NCBI GenBank assembly: GCA_006176705.1
Contig: QRFJ01004161.1
Span: 35,752-99,751 of the forward strand
Reading direction: 5' to 3'
Origin: Cocos nucifera
Lineage: Eukaryota > Streptophyta > Magnoliopsida > Arecales > Arecaceae
DNA: 64,000 bases
The first letter of the stretch is position 1; each line of letters begins with the position of its first letter. Position numbers and translations under genes: made by a program. This document shows positions 61,580 to 64,000 of the stretch, in pieces. Under the pieces are notes generated by a model. It saw nothing but the letters and a program-made list of their open reading frames with translations. It was not told the origin of the DNA and did not search any database.

Positions 61580-61968
61580 TGAAGGAAAATCCAGATTTCC
61601 CAGATCAGATTCGTTCAGATCTGATCAGATCAAGAGATATATTTTAAAATTTTTCTCTTTGATCTAGATCAAATCTAGAATGTTTCAGATCTAATTCTTA
61701 TTATTTTAATAATTAAAATAAAATTAGATAAATTAAATCAAATTTAATTTACCTTGAAGTGGGTAATCCTATTATCCGATGATGATCCTATGAGCAGCGG
61801 AAGGTTCTGGATCTAGCCATGCAAGTGCCTGGCCTCTACCGGTATCCACTTGGGCTAGATCTGGAGATCCTCTTCTTCTCTATTATGACTTTAAAAATTA
61901 AATCTGGATCTGATCTGGAGGATCTTCAAAATATCTTTCGAAGATCAATAGTCATCCTTTGCAGCAGC
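61580..61968 (-). repeat. LTR fragment E (subfamily 1b)
   Basis: The first 389 bp of a 1b LTR (tgaaggaaaatcc.., ..gcagcggaaggttctgg.., ..ggatcttc..). It stops at gcagc where LTR F begins. The rest is presumably beyond 64000. Confidence 0.85.
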
Positions 61969-62878
61969 TGATGCATGCTAATTTATAGCTATAGCAAGTG
62001 CACCAGTCGATCAAGTAATAAAGTGAATGAGTAGAGTATCGTCCCTAGAGGATTGAAAAATAAGTACTGAAAAGCTCTTTCCTATGCTTTATTTAGAAGA
62101 TCGATTTATGAGAATAAGAAATTAAAAAAAATAAAAAAATAATTAAAAGTTTTTAATTAAATAGAGAGAGTGTAAATTATTAGGGTTTTAAATTCAAGAG
62201 CAATGGATTACTAAGGCAATCGGTTCACCAACTCAGTCAATACAATATTCAGATTTTTAGATTAATTTTATTTCATGTGACGGTGGAGTCTCCTAATTTA
62301 TTCACTACCCTTTGGTCCAGGCATAGCAAAACTATTAATATTTATTAATTACCCTTTGGTCCAGGTGTAATTTAAATAAATATTAATGCATTAGGTTTTG
62401 TGAAACCCTCTAATTAAAATACGCTGCGTCCAAAGCGCACTAAAATTTCCGCATGCATATGAATTCTAATTTGATTCATAATACAAGGTATATAATCAAG
62501 AAGCATTAACATAGATGTACTTGGTCCGTAACATCTATGTTCATCAGATCAATTAGAAGATGGCCAGTAATCTAAAAGCATTAAGATCAGATTTATATAC
62601 TCCTCATGAATAAAATTTAAAAATAAATCACACTGAATATTGCATCAAAAGAGTGGCTACACCTTAGCCTTAGTAAAATAAAATTTAGTTCATGATAACA
62701 AATTCAAAAATAGCAAATAAAATAAAAAGCATGGAGAAATTAGACTGTTTGATTGCTGAAATTGATTGTCTGCTGCTCTTGATGTGGAGAACTTGGCGAA
62801 GAAGAAGAGGCTCCTTGATCGATGTCTTGATCGTCGAAGAAAAATCAAAAATCCTTTTTGATTTTCTCACAAATCACT

Positions 62879-62960
62879 TTTTTTTATCTCTCTCCTCTCT
62901 CTTTCTCTCTCTTTCTTCCTCTCTCTCTTTCTCCCCGTCTCTCTCTTTGTCTCTCTCTAA
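62879..62960. repeat. Pyrimidine (CT) microsatellite
   Basis: An imperfect tctctc/ctttct run of about 80 bp, GA-rich on the minus strand. It lies just downstream of the minus-strand TATA box, as expected for a GA-rich 5' untranslated leader. Confidence 0.8.
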
Positions 62961-62992
62961 TTTCTTCTTTTTTTTTCTCACGGTAACACTAG

Positions 62993-63006
62993 GTTTTTTT
63001 TTATAG
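62993..63006 (-). promoter_or_regulatory. TATA box of LTR F
   Basis: The minus strand reads ctataaaaaaaaac. It lies upstream of the GA-rich tract and about 490 bp downstream (in sense) of the TGACGTCA palindrome. Confidence 0.5.
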
Positions 63007-63495
63007 ATGAAGAGTTTTATTTCACCCAAAATCCATCAAAAATTAGGTTTCAGACTCCCAAAATGATCTGGATAATTCTGGCCATTAGATGTTGATCAAA
63101 TGGTCCAAAAACCACTCAAAAAGCCCTTAAAATAACCCAGATCAAGTCGGATTTAATATCAGCCGTTGGATCATCCATTGGATCGAATCTGGGCCGTCCG
63201 ATCGCGTTGAAAGAAGGCTTCAGATCTATAGTTTAACGTCGGGATGAATCTCAGCCGTTGGATCTCGATCGGGAGCTGCGGATGCCATCCATCAGCGCCT
63301 TCTTCTCGTCCGTCCGATCAAGCTTCAGTGAAAACCGCCCGTTGGATCAGCCAGAATTCCCAAATTGCCCTCCGTGGACCGTGCGCGAGCCCGGTGTTGC
63401 ATGGACCGCCGCGTTCTTCAACCAATCAGTGCGCTCTTTATGCTGTGAAATTCTCGAATTACCCTTCAGATGGTCCACCGTGCGCCGCGAAAAAT

Positions 63496-63518
63496 GCTGA
63501 CGTCATCCTGACGTCAGC
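63496..63518. promoter_or_regulatory. Double TGACGTCA palindrome
   Basis: GCTGACGTCA and TGACGTCAGC are separated by three bases, giving perfect 10-bp arms. Each arm holds TGACGTCA, the symmetric site bound by bZIP factors (TGA/CRE type). It probably acts as an upstream element in LTR F; this is inferred. Confidence 0.6.
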
Positions 63519-63739
63519 GTTGCGTCTGCGGTTTTTTTTTTTTTTTTTGAAATTCGATTCTGGGCTCGTTTGAAGTCCGTTTTGCCTGAAATTTTTTTCA
63601 TCAGAACCAAGAAAAATAAGATCTTCACATTGGTGCCTTCTTTCCTACATAAGATTAATAAAAGTATCAATTTCTAATAAAATAGATTAATTTATTTTAT
63701 AATTTAATACTTTTATTAGTATATTTTTACCACTTATCA

Positions 63740-64000
63740 CAATTTTGTATTAAGTTTTATTTAATTAGCAATAATTAAATTTGATTGATCAAAACTATTT
63801 ATGGGAGGATGTAATGAACAGATCTAAGGTCAAAGTAAATTGATTAAATCAAAGGACAAAATTAAAGAAATTAAAAATTTTTATTATCTAAATTTATGAT
63901 TTAGAAAGTACATATTAAGATAATCTCTTCATTGTAAAGGATAAACCTTACAGTAGGATAACTTATAATCAGTATGTACGATCCTGAAATTATTTAGATC
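63740..64000. other. AT-rich right edge with family-2-type inverted repeat
   Basis: No gene. At 63908-63979 the arms gtacata/tatgtac enclose attgtaaagg..ccttacagtagg, matching the compound inverted repeats at 2680-2751 and 2854-2925. It may be the leader of another family-2-like element continuing off the window. Confidence 0.5.

Larger units (their letters stand above)
61969..63739 (-). repeat. LTR F of an unrelated, possibly Ty3-gypsy, element
   Basis: Ends TGATGCATGC..CTTATCA on the plus strand, so TG..CA in either direction with TGAT/ATCA termini. Length 1.77 kb. In minus sense a TATA box (62993-63006) and a GA-rich leader follow a GC-rich stretch with repeated gccgttggatc motifs and a double TGACGTCA. 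The end with the gagtatcgtccc-type motif resembles Ty3-gypsy LTR ends I know of; this is uncertain. No matching 5-bp flanks were found (gcagc versus caatt), so it is probably one end of a longer element. Confidence 0.55.

Noticed and set aside
62692..63006. 104-codon open frame rich in phenylalanine, leucine and serine
   Set aside because: It is the translation of a CT microsatellite and flanking T-runs in LTR F.
63244..63573. 109-codon open frame in a GC-rich stretch
   Set aside because: It lies in the probable promoter part of LTR F, antisense to it, with no recognisable domain; low stop density is explained by GC content.

Overview
The window looks like plant nuclear heterochromatin, probably from a monocot such as a palm. 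That species guess rests only on the general look of the repeats. I found no host gene, rRNA, tRNA or CRISPR array. Almost every base belongs to long terminal repeat (LTR) retrotransposons nested inside one another, mostly Ty1-copia elements with LTRs of about 2.27-2.29 kb and a primer-binding site (PBS) complementary to initiator tRNA-Met (TGGTATCAGAGC). All coding regions are broken by stops, frameshifts or deletions.

Layout, outermost layer first. (1) At 54178-56754 lies a small, largely non-coding element (family 3). Its downstream LTR is cut at 54178 by a family-2 copia element (2b; LTR 49399-51345 plus 53615-54177). (2) A second family-2 element (2a; gag at 119-1150, leader, PBS, LTR 3038-4788 plus 48618-49368) sits next to the 2b PBS. 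(3) The 2a LTR is split at 4788/48618 by a 44-kb family-1 array. This array is a dimer, LTR-internal-LTR-internal-LTR (units A and B, sense strand minus), whose outer ends carry near-identical 5-bp target duplications (ttcat/tccat). (4) The RNase H region of unit B is split at 15387/40671 by element C (15388-40670, duplication cttag). (5) The two LTRs of C are each hit by a further copy. Element 3 (plus strand, from 16096) is in one. Element 5 (31375-40113, duplication catgc), the only structurally complete nested copy, is in the other. (6) A solo LTR (51346-53609, duplication ccaat/tcaat) lies in the 2b LTR.

From 56755 to 64000 come LTR fragments G and H, a 3' portion of another family-1 element (D), an LTR (E) inserted in its reverse transcriptase region, and then an unrelated LTR (F, about 1.77 kb) inserted in E. 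F has a TATA box, a GA-rich leader and a double TGACGTCA palindrome. The last 260 bases are AT-rich and carry a compound inverted repeat also seen in the family-2 leader.

Family 1 has two subfamilies. 1a (A, B, D) has a TATATAAA-type TATA box in the copy examined. 1b (3, C, 5, E, solo LTR) has TATAAATA and, in the copies inspected, a dense W-box cluster. Copies of 1b are inserted into 1a, so 1b amplified later. A 25-base N gap at 23800-23824 is followed by about 2.8 kb of indel-rich sequence. Several junctions there fit an assembly inversion.

The main points for a second look are the LTR-sharing dimer, the probable inversion at the gap, a TAG codon shared by all four copies at the integrase/reverse-transcriptase boundary, conserved compound inverted repeats in the 5' leaders, and the W-box cluster in the promoter LTR. 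All boundaries and similarities were read by eye, with no alignment software.
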